64,000 nucleotides of DNA from DAOQVR01 sp035341665 (GTDB taxonomy: Bacteria > Chloroflexota > Anaerolineae > JAAYZQ01). Position numbers and translations under genes: made by a program. Positions 42,885-51,399 of the stretch are shown piece after piece. The stretch spans positions 62,001 through 126,000 of the forward strand of contig DAOQVR010000005.1 in NCBI GenBank assembly GCA_035341665.1. Direction: 5' to 3'. The stretch's first letter is position 1; the number at the start of each line of letters is the position of its first letter. The notes under the pieces are model-generated. The model did not search any database, was not told the DNA's origin, and saw only the letters and a program-made list of their open reading frames with translations.

Positions 42885-42919
42885 GAGCGGGGAGCATCCG
42901 CCTGACCCCAGGGACAGCG

Positions 42920-42945
42920 GAGGGCCGGTCATCCGACCGGCCCTC
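42920..42945 (+). terminator. Rho-independent terminator after the LysM gene
   Basis: Perfect 11-bp stem GAGGGCCGGTC / GACCGGCCCTC with an ATCC loop, followed by TGTCTTGCTG. Confidence 0.7.
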
Positions 42946-43019
42946 TGTCTTGCTGTGGAGACCTGACAGGTTCCGCCCGCCTGCCAGGTCTTTAACTTAA
43001 CGGAAACCGCGTATGATGC

Positions 43020-43080
43020 ATACCAACCGGTCGGTTTGACACGGATGGGCGGATCTGATATGATACCGACCAGTCGGTAT
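43020..43080 (+). promoter_or_regulatory. TetR autoregulatory promoter with two 18-bp operators
   Basis: Two related sites, ATACCAACCGGTCGGTTT (43020-43037) and ATACCGACCAGTCGGTAT (43063-43080), differ at 4 positions; the second is a perfect 8-2-8 palindrome. They flank a promoter TTGACA (43036-43041), 17 bp, TATGAT (43059-43064): the first operator touches the -35, the second covers the -10 end. Their starts are 43 bp apart, about four helical turns, so both lie on the same DNA face. Confidence 0.85.
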
Positions 43081-43098
43081 GCTTTGCGGAAGGCGGCC

Positions 43099-43710
43099 AT
43101 GAGCATGCAGCACCGGGGCGAAGAGACCCACCAGCGCATCTTGGATGTGGCGCTGGAGGCCTTTGCGCGCCAGGGGTACGACGCCACCGGCGTGGCAGAG
43201 ATCTGCGCGCGCGCCGGGGTAACCAAGGGCGGCTTCTACCATCACTTTCGCACCAAGCAGGATGTCTTCCTAGAGCTTCTTGAGCGGTGGCTCAAAGAGG
43301 TCGATGTGCAGATGGCCGCGGCCCGCAACGGCGAGGGAAGCGTATCCGAGGGACTGCTGGTGATGACCGGCATGATCCAGCGGGTCTTCGTGGTGGCGGG
43401 TGACCGCCTGCCCATGTTCCTGGAGTTCCTGGTGCAAGCCGCGCATAGCCCAGTCTTTGGGCAGGCGACCGCTGTGCCGATCCGGCGTTACGTGGCTTTT
43501 TTCGCTGGGATGATCGCAGATGGAAGCGAGCGTGGGGAGCTCAGCGTCGTCAGGCCCGACGTGGTCGCACGGGTCCTGCTGGCCTTTGCCATAGGACTGC
43601 TCACCATGGGTCTATTGGACCCATTGGGGGCCGACTGGGGTGAGGTGGCGCGCGAAGGGATGCAGACGCTGCTGGCAGGGCTCAAGCCAGAGCCTGCCAA
43701 CCACGCATGA
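43099..43710 (+). CDS. TetR-family transcriptional repressor
   Basis: 203 residues from the ATG at 43099 (GGAAGG upstream). Longer starts lie in or before the promoter and are excluded. HTH: ILDVALEAFARQGYDATGVA, EICARAGVTKGGFYHHFRTK, typical of the AcrR/QacR type. The ligand domain (about 60-203) is hydrophobic and helical. It probably represses itself through the two operators above. The epimerase gene begins 103 bp downstream and is the likely regulated neighbour, perhaps on the same transcript. Confidence 0.9.
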   Translation: MSMQHRGEETHQRILDVALEAFARQGYDATGVAEICARAGVTKGGFYHHFRTKQDVFLELLERWLKEVDVQMAAARNGEGSVSEGLLVMTGMIQRVFVVAGDRLPMFLEFLVQAAHSPVFGQATAVPIRRYVAFFAGMIADGSERGELSVVRPDVVARVLLAFAIGLLTMGLLDPLGADWGEVAREGMQTLLAGLKPEPANHA

Positions 43711-43813
43711 AAGACGGCAGACCACGGACCGCGGACCACACACGACGGGCCACTGACCAAGCAAGGATGGTTGATCTTGGCCCAGCGTCCATGGTCCAGC
43801 CTTGGAGAACGAC

Positions 43814-44863
43814 ATGAAAGTACTGGTCACGGGTGCATTTGGCAACATTGGCACAAACACGGTCAGGGAGTTGTTGGCGCAGGGGCACCTGGTACGCTGC
43901 TTCGACCTCAAGACCAAGGCCAACGAGCGGGCGGCCAAGCGCTTTGGCGGCTTGGCGGAGGTGGTGTGGGGCGACCTGCGCAAGCCGGAGGACCTGGCGG
44001 AGGCGGTCAAGGACCAGGATGTGGTCATTCACCTGGCCTTTATCATCCCCAGCCTGTCGGCTACGGGGGTGGATTCGGAGAAGGAGCCTGAGTGGGCGCG
44101 GGCGATCAACGTCGGCGGGACGGGCAACCTGCTGGAGGCCATCAAGGCCCAGTGCAAGCCGGCGCGCATCGTCTTTGCCTCGTCGATGCACGTCTACGGG
44201 CGGACCCAACACCTGGCCCCGCCCAGGCAGGTGTCGGATCCCCTGGTGGCGACCGAGCATTATTCCCATCACAAGATCGAGTGCGAGAGGATGGTGCGCG
44301 CCTCGGGGCTGAAGTGGTGCATATTGCGTCTGGCGGCGACGCTGCCCATCTCGATGAAGATGGACGCCGCCATGTTCGAGGTGCCGCTGGACAACCGGAT
44401 GGAGTATTGCCACACGCGGGACGTGGGGCTGGCCTTTGCCAACGCTGCCTCCAGCCCGCATGTCTGGGGAAAGGTCATGCACGTGGGCGGCGGGCCGCGC
44501 TGCCAGCATTACTACCGCGAGATCGCACAGGCGGTGCTCAACGGCTTGGGAGTGGGCATGCTTCCCGAGAAGGCCTTCACGAAGGTACCCTTTGCCACTG
44601 ACTGGCTCGATACCGAGGAGAGCGAGCGCCTGCTCCGGTACCAGCGGCACACGCTGAAGGACTATGTGCGGGACATGCAGCGCGCCCTGGGGGTCCGGCG
44701 GCACCTGGCCAAGCTCTTCCGGCCGATCGTGCGCGCGATGCTCTTGAGCAAGTCGGCCGTGCTTCACCCGAACGGGCGGACCGGAGGGCGCGGCGGGCTG
44801 ACCACGGCGAAGCAAGGTTTGAAGGCCCCCAAGCGCCGGCCGACGCACGTCAGGATCGGGTGA
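43814..44863 (+). CDS. NAD-dependent epimerase/dehydratase-family protein
   Basis: 349 residues, extended SDR. Starts MKVLVTGAFGNIGTNTV (GxxGxxG NAD loop; GGAGA before the ATG at 43814). Catalytic positions: ASSMHVYG region and YSHHK, the YxxxK pair. The C-terminus carries an extra basic tail of about 50 residues (RPTHVRIG end) not typical of sugar epimerases. The substrate is unknown. It follows the TetR gene and may be its target. A short GC stem (CCGCCC-TC-GGGCGG) follows the stop. Confidence 0.8.
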   Translation: MKVLVTGAFGNIGTNTVRELLAQGHLVRCFDLKTKANERAAKRFGGLAEVVWGDLRKPEDLAEAVKDQDVVIHLAFIIPSLSATGVDSEKEPEWARAINVGGTGNLLEAIKAQCKPARIVFASSMHVYGRTQHLAPPRQVSDPLVATEHYSHHKIECERMVRASGLKWCILRLAATLPISMKMDAAMFEVPLDNRMEYCHTRDVGLAFANAASSPHVWGKVMHVGGGPRCQHYYREIAQAVLNGLGVGMLPEKAFTKVPFATDWLDTEESERLLRYQRHTLKDYVRDMQRALGVRRHLAKLFRPIVRAMLLSKSAVLHPNGRTGGRGGLTTAKQGLKAPKRRPTHVRIG

Positions 44864-45121
44864 GGCAAGTCGAGCCGCCCTCGGGCGGTAAGGCTTTCCT
44901 CCGTCGCGACGCCGCCCGCTGTGCGCCGGAGTGGGTGGCGTCGATTTCACTGGAAGCGCGCGCCGCCCCGGCACCGATCTGGAGCAGTGCCCAAGCCCCT
45001 CATCCGGCAGAGCTCCACGAAGTCTCCAAAGGAATTGCACCAAATCTTCATAGCTTCCCGGTATGATCACAATCAGACCGCGCAGGCGCGCGGAATACCT
45101 AGAGCTAGAAGGGAGAGACCT

Positions 45122-45802
45122 ATGAAGCAGGGTTGGAAGATCGCGGCTATCGTCGCGATGGTAGCCGTCCTCGGGGTGGCAACGGTCGGTGCCGTCGCGT
45201 ACGCCCAGGAGGCCGAGACTGGGTCGAGTGCCATCCTGGACCTCGGCCAGCGGGTCAAAGAGGCCATCGCTGAGGCGCTGGGCATCAGCGTCGAGAAGTA
45301 CGAAGAGACCGTCACCGCCGCAAGACAGACGGTCCTCGACGAGGCAGTAGCGACCGGCGAGATCACGCAGGAGCAGGCCAGCCGGATGCAAAAGCGCCTG
45401 GATGAGACGGGACGGTTCGGCCGCATGGGCAGGATGGGCCGCGGACTCGGTGGAGAGAGCGTCCTGCTGACGGTTGCAGCCGAGAAGCTGGGCATGACCG
45501 GCGAGGAGCTGATGGCCGCGCTGCGCGACGGCAAGACCATCGCCGGCCTGGCGGAGGAGAAGGGTGTCGATACCCAGATCATCGTGGATGCCTACCTGGC
45601 CCAGTGGAAGGAAAAGCTCGACGCGCAGGTCGCGGACGGCACGTTGACCCAGGAACAGGCGGACGCCAAGCTGGGGGAGAAGACGGAGTCCCTGTCCGAT
45701 CGTCTGACCTCCACGTGGGAACGTCCGGAGGGCGCAGGCCGCGGCTGGCGCGGCGAGCAGCCGGACGGCGACGAGGATACGACCGGGACGGGAGGCCTGT
45801 AG
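45122..45802 (+). CDS. Secreted DUF2680-like protein with two helical repeats
   Basis: 226 residues from the ATG at 45122 (AAGGGAGAG upstream). Signal peptide with cleavage near AVAYAQE. The mature protein has two copies of a helix-rich unit: VEKYEETVTAARQTVLDEAV with GEITQEQASRMQKRL, and IIVDAYLAQWKEKLDAQVAD with GTLTQEQADAKLGEK. Between and after them are Gly/Arg/Met-rich linkers (GRMGRMGRGLGG; GRGWRGEQPDG). Such repeats occur in exported proteins of unknown function in Firmicutes and Chloroflexota. The 258 bp before it hold a possible -10 (TATGAT, 45062-45067) without a matching -35. Confidence 0.75.
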   Translation: MKQGWKIAAIVAMVAVLGVATVGAVAYAQEAETGSSAILDLGQRVKEAIAEALGISVEKYEETVTAARQTVLDEAVATGEITQEQASRMQKRLDETGRFGRMGRMGRGLGGESVLLTVAAEKLGMTGEELMAALRDGKTIAGLAEEKGVDTQIIVDAYLAQWKEKLDAQVADGTLTQEQADAKLGEKTESLSDRLTSTWERPEGAGRGWRGEQPDGDEDTTGTGGL

Positions 45803-45840
45803 CATCGGGGCGTGATGCCCATCCGAAGCCAGAGATCGCG

Positions 45841-45966
45841 AGGGGCGAGGGCGGAACCTCACTCGCCCCTCCTGGAAGAGGCCGAAGGGGGGTGATGGCG
45901 CATAAGCGAATCTGAGCCGTCAGGCTGCGAAGACTTGGGGGCTGTCCCGGTAGGCGGGGCAGCCCC
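45841..45966 (+). terminator. Two stem-loops after the DUF2680-like gene
   Basis: AGGGGCGAG / CTCGCCCCT (45841-45849 with 45862-45870) and GGGGCTG / CAGCCCC (45938-45944 with 45960-45966). Neither has a T-run. They occupy most of the 272-bp gap before the epimerase-like gene; nothing else is seen there except a weak promoter. Confidence 0.4.
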
Positions 45967-46013
45967 TCTGCCGTCCCGGGCGGCCGGGACCGGCCAACGT
46001 GAGGTCACGTCTC

Positions 46014-46040
46014 TTGTGCGCGGTCGAGGTGTGGTAGAAT
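46014..46040 (+). promoter_or_regulatory. Weak promoter of the dipeptide epimerase-like gene
   Basis: A good -10, TAGAAT (46035-46040), with a poor -35 (TTGTGC) at 15 bp. The predicted start (about 46047) lies downstream of the first in-frame ATG at 46039, which argues for a later start codon. Confidence 0.4.
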
Positions 46041-46074
46041 GGCGGGCAAAGCGGCCGGAAGGGAGATGTCCCCT

Positions 46075-47187
46075 ATGCTCGAGATCGTTGGAGTCGATGC
46101 CTGGAAGCTGACCATCCCGCGCTCGCAGCCCTTTGCGATTGCCCTGGGCACCATTGTGGGGGCGGAGAATGTCCTCGTCCGCGTGCGCGCGGCGGGAGGT
46201 GCCTACGGGTTGGGCGAGGGCTCGCCGCTGCGCTACGTGACCGGCGAGACGCAGGGCACGGCTTTCCTGCTGGCCGGCGAGCTGGGGCGGCTCCTCCTGG
46301 GCAAGGACGCGCTCGCGGTCGGTGCGCGAGTGGCCGAGATGGATCGTTTCCTGGCCGGCAACCCCACCCTGAAGAGCGCCTTCGACATGGCGCTGCATGA
46401 CCTGGCTGCGAAGCATGCCGGCCTGCCACTGTACGCCTTCCTGGGGGGGGAGAGGCGCTCTCTCTGGACAGACGACACGATTGGGCTGGACTCGCCCGAG
46501 GCCATGGCAGAGGCGGCACGCGATGTGTTGGCACGTGGCTTTCCCGCCGTCAAGGTCAAGCTGGGCACCGGCCGCGAGGAGGACGTGACGCGCTGCAAGG
46601 CGATACGCCGCGCCGTCGGCCCGGATGTCCCTCTGCGCATCGACGCGAACCAGGGCTGGGACGCCGCAACGGCGGTGCAGGTGCTGCACGAGCTGGCATC
46701 TCTTGGCATCGAGTATTGCGAGCAGCCGGTCCCCCGCTGGGACCTCGACGGGCTGTGCAGGGTGCGGGCCGCGTCGCCCATCCCCATCATGGCCGACGAA
46801 TCGCTCTTTGATGCCCACGACGCACTGCGCCTTGCCCAGATGGGAGCCTGCGACCTGTTCAACATCAAACTGGCAAAGTGCGGCGGCATCCACGAGGCGC
46901 TGCGCATCGTCGCGGTTGCGGAGGCGGCCGGGGTCCCCTGCATGCTGGGCTGCATGTGGGAGACGCGCCTGGCCTTGAGCGCGATGGCCCACCTGGTGTC
47001 CGCGCGGCCGGCCTTTCGCTACGCCGACCTGGACGGCCACACCGGCCATGGGGAGGATCCGATCCTGGGCGGCGTGACCTACACGGGCGGCCGCATCGAC
47101 CTGCCCGCCACGCCGGGGCACGGCGCCGAGGTAGACCCCGAATTCCTCACGCGCATGGAGGGCTATACGGTCGGGTCGGGGGCATAG
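46075..47187 (+). CDS. Enolase-superfamily enzyme, probable dipeptide epimerase
   Basis: 370 residues from the ATG at 46075, which has GGAAGGGAG at proper spacing; the ATG at 46066 touches that site and the one at 46039 lies in the promoter. MLE-subgroup motifs: general base KVKLG (KxK), metal ligands in DANQGW, EQPVP and ADESLF, and second base in NIKLAKCGG. The C-terminal DxD (ADLDGHTG) matches the DxD that holds the dipeptide amino group in L-Ala-D/L-Glu epimerases. It likely epimerises dipeptides, for example in peptidoglycan recycling. The M32 carboxypeptidase gene next door fits peptide use. Confidence 0.8.
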   Translation: MLEIVGVDAWKLTIPRSQPFAIALGTIVGAENVLVRVRAAGGAYGLGEGSPLRYVTGETQGTAFLLAGELGRLLLGKDALAVGARVAEMDRFLAGNPTLKSAFDMALHDLAAKHAGLPLYAFLGGERRSLWTDDTIGLDSPEAMAEAARDVLARGFPAVKVKLGTGREEDVTRCKAIRRAVGPDVPLRIDANQGWDAATAVQVLHELASLGIEYCEQPVPRWDLDGLCRVRAASPIPIMADESLFDAHDALRLAQMGACDLFNIKLAKCGGIHEALRIVAVAEAAGVPCMLGCMWETRLALSAMAHLVSARPAFRYADLDGHTGHGEDPILGGVTYTGGRIDLPATPGHGAEVDPEFLTRMEGYTVGSGA

Positions 47188-47259
47188 CGCCCCACCGCTG
47201 CCGCGGCGACCGGCACTGTGCCCTGTACTGTGGCGGAGGGGCGGGAAGAGGCCGGGGGC

Positions 47260-47288
47260 TTGTGCTATTCGCGCAGGGCGGATAGAAT
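47260..47288 (+). promoter_or_regulatory. Promoter of the M32 carboxypeptidase gene
   Basis: TTGTGC, 17 bp, TAGAAT; predicted start near 47295, leader about 63 nt. Confidence 0.6.
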
Positions 47289-47357
47289 GGGCCCGCCGGA
47301 GCCGTGAGGTGCCGTGCAGGCACACTGTGACAAAGCACTGGGAAGGGAGCAACAGCC

Positions 47358-48863
47358 GTGGAGAAGGAACTGAGAGAGCTAAAGGCGCGCCTGCTCGAGA
47401 TCGATGATCTGGGCGAGGCGGGTGCGGTGCTGGGCTGGGACCAGCAGACCTACATGCCGAAAAAGGGGGCAGCTGCACGCGGCCGCCAATCGGCGACCCT
47501 GAGCCGGTTGGCCCACGAGAAGCGCACGGACCCGGGTATTGGCCGGCTGCTGGACCGGCTGCAGCCCTGGGCCGAGGGACTGGGACTCGACTCGGATGAG
47601 GCGGCTCTCATTCGAGTCACCCGGCGGGAGTTCGAGCGCTGGACGCGTGTCCCGGCCGAGTTCGTGGTCCGCCAGGCGGAGCACAGCGCCCGATCCTTTG
47701 CGGCATGGGCCGATGCCCGGCCGCGAAGCGACTTTGCCGCCGTCCGGCCCTTCCTGGAAAAGTCGGTCGACCTGAGCCGCGAGTACTCCGAGTTCTTCCC
47801 AGGGTACGACCACGTCGCCGATCCTCTGATCGACCTGGCAGACTACGGGCTCAAGGCCTCGACGCTTCGCGACCTCTTTGGGCGGCTGCGGGAGCAGCAG
47901 GTTCCGCTGGTGCGAGCCATCGCCGCGCAACCGCCGGCAGATGACTCGTGCCTGCACCTGGGATTCCCCAGGGAGGGGCAGGAGGCGTTCTTCCATGAGG
48001 TGGTCCGGGCGTTCGGGTTTGACCTGGAGCGAGGACGGGTGGACGTGGCGGCCCATCCTTTCACCACGCGCTTTGCCCTTGATGATGTGCGCTTCACGGT
48101 GCGGTACGATGAGAGCCACCTCGGCAAGGCGATCTTCAGTGCCTTTCACGAGGCCGGCCACGCCCTCTACGAGCTGGGGAGCAACCCGGCCTACGAAGGC
48201 ACGCCTCTGGCCGGGGGGTGCTCCTCGGGGGCTCACGAGAGCCAGTCTCGGCTCTGGGAGAACGTGGTCGGGCGCAGCCGGGGCTTCTGGACGCACTACT
48301 ACCCCAAGCTGCAGACGATCTTTCCCGCGCAGCTGGGCGAGGTGCCGCTCGACACCTTCTACCGGGCGATCAACAGGGTAAAGCCGTCGCTCACGCGCGT
48401 GGAGGCGGACGAGGTGACTTACAACCTGCATGTGATGATCCGCTTTGACCTGGAGCTGGCACTGCTGCAGGGAGCGCTCGCCGTCCGCGACCTTCCGGAG
48501 GCGTGGAACGCGCGCTATGCGTCCGACCTTGGCGTGGCGGTCCCCAACGACCGCGAGGGAGTGATGCAGGACGTGCATTGGTACTACGGCACGGTGGGCG
48601 GCCTGTTCCAGGGTTATACGCTGGGGAACGTCCTGAACGCCCAGTTCTATGAGGCCGCCCTTGCAGAGCGCCCGGAAATCCCGGCAGAGATCGCACAGGG
48701 CAAGTTCGGGACCCTGCACGGCTGGCTCAAAGACAAGATCTACTCCCTGGGCAACAAGGTTACGGCGTCTGAGCTGGTGCAGCAGGTCACCGGCGGGCCG
48801 ATGCGTATCGAGCCCTACATCCACTACCTGCGGAGCAAGTACGGGGAGCTGTACCAGATCTAG
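47358..48863 (+). CDS. M32-family (Taq-type) metallocarboxypeptidase
   Basis: 501 residues, the usual M32 length, from a GTG at 47358 with GGAAGGGAG 8 bases upstream. Zinc motif AFHEAGHALYELG (HExxH), third ligand in SSGAHESQSRLWEN, and family segments VLGWDQQTYMP, HPFTTRFALDDVRFTVRYDE and VKPSLTRVEADEVTYNLH. It removes C-terminal residues from peptides in the cytoplasm. It is a single-gene unit. Confidence 0.95.
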   Translation: MEKELRELKARLLEIDDLGEAGAVLGWDQQTYMPKKGAAARGRQSATLSRLAHEKRTDPGIGRLLDRLQPWAEGLGLDSDEAALIRVTRREFERWTRVPAEFVVRQAEHSARSFAAWADARPRSDFAAVRPFLEKSVDLSREYSEFFPGYDHVADPLIDLADYGLKASTLRDLFGRLREQQVPLVRAIAAQPPADDSCLHLGFPREGQEAFFHEVVRAFGFDLERGRVDVAAHPFTTRFALDDVRFTVRYDESHLGKAIFSAFHEAGHALYELGSNPAYEGTPLAGGCSSGAHESQSRLWENVVGRSRGFWTHYYPKLQTIFPAQLGEVPLDTFYRAINRVKPSLTRVEADEVTYNLHVMIRFDLELALLQGALAVRDLPEAWNARYASDLGVAVPNDREGVMQDVHWYYGTVGGLFQGYTLGNVLNAQFYEAALAERPEIPAEIAQGKFGTLHGWLKDKIYSLGNKVTASELVQQVTGGPMRIEPYIHYLRSKYGELYQI

Positions 48864-48947
48864 CCGGCACACATGGGATGCGGCCCTGCCAGCCGGCGGC
48901 AGGGCCGTGCCGGACGCGACTTCGCTGCCCATCTGCCTGCGCGCTGC

Positions 48948-48981
48948 TTGACAAAACCACCTGCCTGTGATACAGGTTTTG
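48948..48981 (+). promoter_or_regulatory. doeA: doeA promoter with GntR-like inverted repeat
   Basis: TTGACA (48948-48953), 17 bp, TACAGG with an upstream TG (extended -10). The -10 is part of a perfect inverted repeat CCTGT-GAT-ACAGG (48964-48976) nested inside CAAAACC...GGTTTTG (48952-48981). The GT-N3-AC core is that of FadR/FCD-type GntR operators, and a GntR/FCD gene ends this cluster. Confidence 0.6.
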
Positions 48982-49035
48982 GCTTGGTGACAAGCCACAC
49001 CCAACCAGAGACGCGCCAATGAGAGGAGCCCAGAG

Positions 49036-50211
49036 ATGACGCTTTTCGCCAAGAGTGAGTACCTCGAGAGGCTGAACCGCACCAAGGATCGCATGGAGAA
49101 GGCCGGCTTGGAAGTACTGGTTGTCACCGACCCGGCCAACATGAACTACCTGACGGGCTACGATGCCATCTCCTACTATGTCGAGCAGGCAGTGGTCGTG
49201 AGCCTTGAGGATGACGAGCCCTTCTGGTTCAGCCGCAGGATGGACACAGCCTGTGCACGCTTTACGACATGGCTCTCGCCGCAGAACCTGGTTGGCTATC
49301 CCGAAGACCTCGTTCAGACGCGCTTGAAGCATCCGATGCAGTTCCTCGCCTCCGTCATGAAGGAGCGGGGCCTCGGCGCAAAGCCGATCGGGCTCGAGAT
49401 GGACGCGCCCCACTTTACCCCACGCTCCTATGAGGTGCTCGTCGGCAGCCTCCCGGATGCCACATTCGACGATGCGCGGCTGCTGGTCTCGTGGGTTCGC
49501 GGAGTCAAGTCGCCGGCAGAGATTGCCTTGATGAGGAAAGCCGGCCAGATCATGAAGAGGGTGATGGAGACCGCAGTGGACCAGATCCGGGTGGGAGCCA
49601 GGGAGTGCGACGTGGCAGCGGCCATCCTGCACACCCAGGCTGCGGGCACGCAGGAGTTTGGCGGTGATATGCCGAGCTTCCCGCCGCTGATCTGCCCGGG
49701 TGAGAAAGCCTCGGCTCCCCACTTGACCTGGACCGACGACCGATTCTCCGACGAGATGTCCATCAACCTGGAGCTGGCTGCCTGCGTGAAGCGCTATCAC
49801 TGCCCCCTGTCACGCACCATGTACCTGGGCAAGAAGCCGCCGAAGAGGCTCACAGACACGGCCAAGTGGACGATTGACGGGCTGACGGCCGAGTTGGCTG
49901 CCATCCGTCCCGGGGTGACTTGCGAGGAGGTTGATCAGGCCTGGCGCCGGGCTATCGCGCACACAGGCATCAAGAAGGAATCGCGCAGCGGCTACGCCAT
50001 GGGCCTGGGCTACGCGCCAGATTGGGGCGAGCACACCTGTTGCATGCGCCCTGGTGACCGCACTGTCCTCCGGCCTGGCATGACGTTCCACATTATCACC
50101 GGGATCTGGATGGACACCTGGGGCTTTGAGATCAGCGAGTCCGTGGCCGTCACGGAGACGGGGCACGAGCTGCTCACAGACGTGCCGAGGGAACTGATCA
50201 TCAAGGGGTAG
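49036..50211 (+). CDS. doeA: Ectoine hydrolase (DoeA/EutD-type, M24 fold)
   Basis: 391 residues, GAGAGGAG before the ATG. M24 'pita-bread' fold. It opens TLFAKSEYLERLNRTKDRME and has LVVTDPANMNYLTGYDAISY, strongly like DoeA. The metal-ligand aspartates of aminopeptidases are not kept (INLELAACVKRYHCPLSRT), as in creatinase and DoeA, which need no metal. DoeA opens the ectoine ring to N-alpha-acetyl-L-2,4-diaminobutyrate. The deacylase gene follows 6 bp later, and a matching EhuABCD transporter lies on the opposite strand. That context makes ectoine the best substrate guess. Confidence 0.85.
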   Translation: MTLFAKSEYLERLNRTKDRMEKAGLEVLVVTDPANMNYLTGYDAISYYVEQAVVVSLEDDEPFWFSRRMDTACARFTTWLSPQNLVGYPEDLVQTRLKHPMQFLASVMKERGLGAKPIGLEMDAPHFTPRSYEVLVGSLPDATFDDARLLVSWVRGVKSPAEIALMRKAGQIMKRVMETAVDQIRVGARECDVAAAILHTQAAGTQEFGGDMPSFPPLICPGEKASAPHLTWTDDRFSDEMSINLELAACVKRYHCPLSRTMYLGKKPPKRLTDTAKWTIDGLTAELAAIRPGVTCEEVDQAWRRAIAHTGIKKESRSGYAMGLGYAPDWGEHTCCMRPGDRTVLRPGMTFHIITGIWMDTWGFEISESVAVTETGHELLTDVPRELIIKG

Positions 50212-50217
50212 CGCGCA

Positions 50218-51399
50218 ATGCAGGTCCGCACAAAAGTTCTGTCTCTTGAGGAGGAGCTCGTAGCCCTGCGGCGCGACTTCCACCAATACCCTGAGCTTGG
50301 CTTCGAGGAGTGGCGCACGTCGCAGCGCGTCGCCGACTACCTACTGGCGTGCGGACTGGAACCGGAGCGCAGGAGCACGACCGGCGTTGTGGCGGAACTG
50401 CGAGGCAGCATGCCCGGGCCGACCCTGCTCCTGCGCGCCGACATGGATGCCCTCCCGGTGCAGGAGGAGAACGACCTGCCGTATCGCTCTGCCAATCCCG
50501 GGAAGATGCATGCCTGCGGGCACGACGGCCATACGGCCATGCTGCTGGTGGCGGCCAAGGTCCTGAGCGGGCTGAGGGCCGGGCTGTGCGGCAAGATCGT
50601 ATTCGTCTTCCAGCCCAACGAAGAGAACGAGGGCGCCCTGCCCATGATTGAGGATGGGCTGCTGTGCGATCACCCTGCCGACGCCTGCATGGGCATGCAC
50701 CTCTGGCCGGCTCTGCCGACGGGGGTGGTCGGCCTTTGGACAGGGCCGGTGATGGCGGGCATGTTCCAGTTCTCGCTCACGATCCGGGGCAAGGGAGGGC
50801 ACACCGGATACCCGCAGCAGGCCGTTGACCCGGTGCTGTGCGCATCGAATGTCGTACAGGCCCTCCAGATGATACAGACGCGTGAGCTCGATCCCCTGGA
50901 GCCGACGATCCTCATGATCGGCAAGGTCCAGGGAGGCACGGCAAGCAACATCATTCCTGACTTGGTTGTGCTGGAGGGGACCGCACGGTACCTGCACAAG
51001 GACGATGCGAACGCCCTGGAAAACGTGCGCCAGCGCATGGAACGGATCGTGGCGGCCGTCTGCCAGGCCCACCGCGCCGGTTACGAGCTCGCCGTCCTGT
51101 CAAGCCACCGCGCCGTGGTCAACGATGCGGCGCTGGCCGAGATGGTCAGGCCGGCAGCGCTGCAAGTGGTGGGGGACGATGCCAAGATCGTACGCAGCCC
51201 GGCCACGGTCGGGGAGGATTTCTCCGAGTTCTCCAGCCGAGTGCCGAGTGTCTTTTTCCTTCTCGGAAGCGGCAACGAGTCGGTGGGCGCCCGCTACCCT
51301 CACCATCACCCCCGCTTCAACATCGACGAGGCGGCCCTCAGGCTGGGGGTGGAGCTGCACGTGCGCGCCGCGCTGAGCTACCTGGGCGCCCCCGCCTAA
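50218..51399 (+). CDS. M20-family amidohydrolase, probable N-acetyl-diaminobutyrate deacetylase
   Basis: 393 residues, M20D type (carboxypeptidase Ss1/hippurate hydrolase-like). Metal and catalytic motifs: LRADMDALPV, HACGHDGHTAML, QPNEENEG, GMHLWP, and HHHPRFNIDE. AAGGGG overlaps the end of doeA, so the two are co-translated. In Halomonas the step after DoeA is done by DoeB, a different (aspartoacylase-like) fold; an M20 enzyme here would be a non-orthologous replacement, possibly of the kind labelled DoeB2. It could also serve general N-acyl amino acid hydrolysis. Its stop overlaps the opposing gene's stop by 4 bp. Confidence 0.82.
   Translation: MQVRTKVLSLEEELVALRRDFHQYPELGFEEWRTSQRVADYLLACGLEPERRSTTGVVAELRGSMPGPTLLLRADMDALPVQEENDLPYRSANPGKMHACGHDGHTAMLLVAAKVLSGLRAGLCGKIVFVFQPNEENEGALPMIEDGLLCDHPADACMGMHLWPALPTGVVGLWTGPVMAGMFQFSLTIRGKGGHTGYPQQAVDPVLCASNVVQALQMIQTRELDPLEPTILMIGKVQGGTASNIIPDLVVLEGTARYLHKDDANALENVRQRMERIVAAVCQAHRAGYELAVLSSHRAVVNDAALAEMVRPAALQVVGDDAKIVRSPATVGEDFSEFSSRVPSVFFLLGSGNESVGARYPHHHPRFNIDEAALRLGVELHVRAALSYLGAPA

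Noticed and set aside
43682..45862. 726-codon minus-strand frame across the epimerase and DUF2680-like genes
   Set aside because: It runs antisense through an intact SDR motif set and a signal peptide; the translation has no family features.
47379..49142. 587-codon minus-strand frame over the M32 carboxypeptidase
   Set aside because: The plus-strand gene has a full HExxH site and family length; the antisense product is shadow coding.
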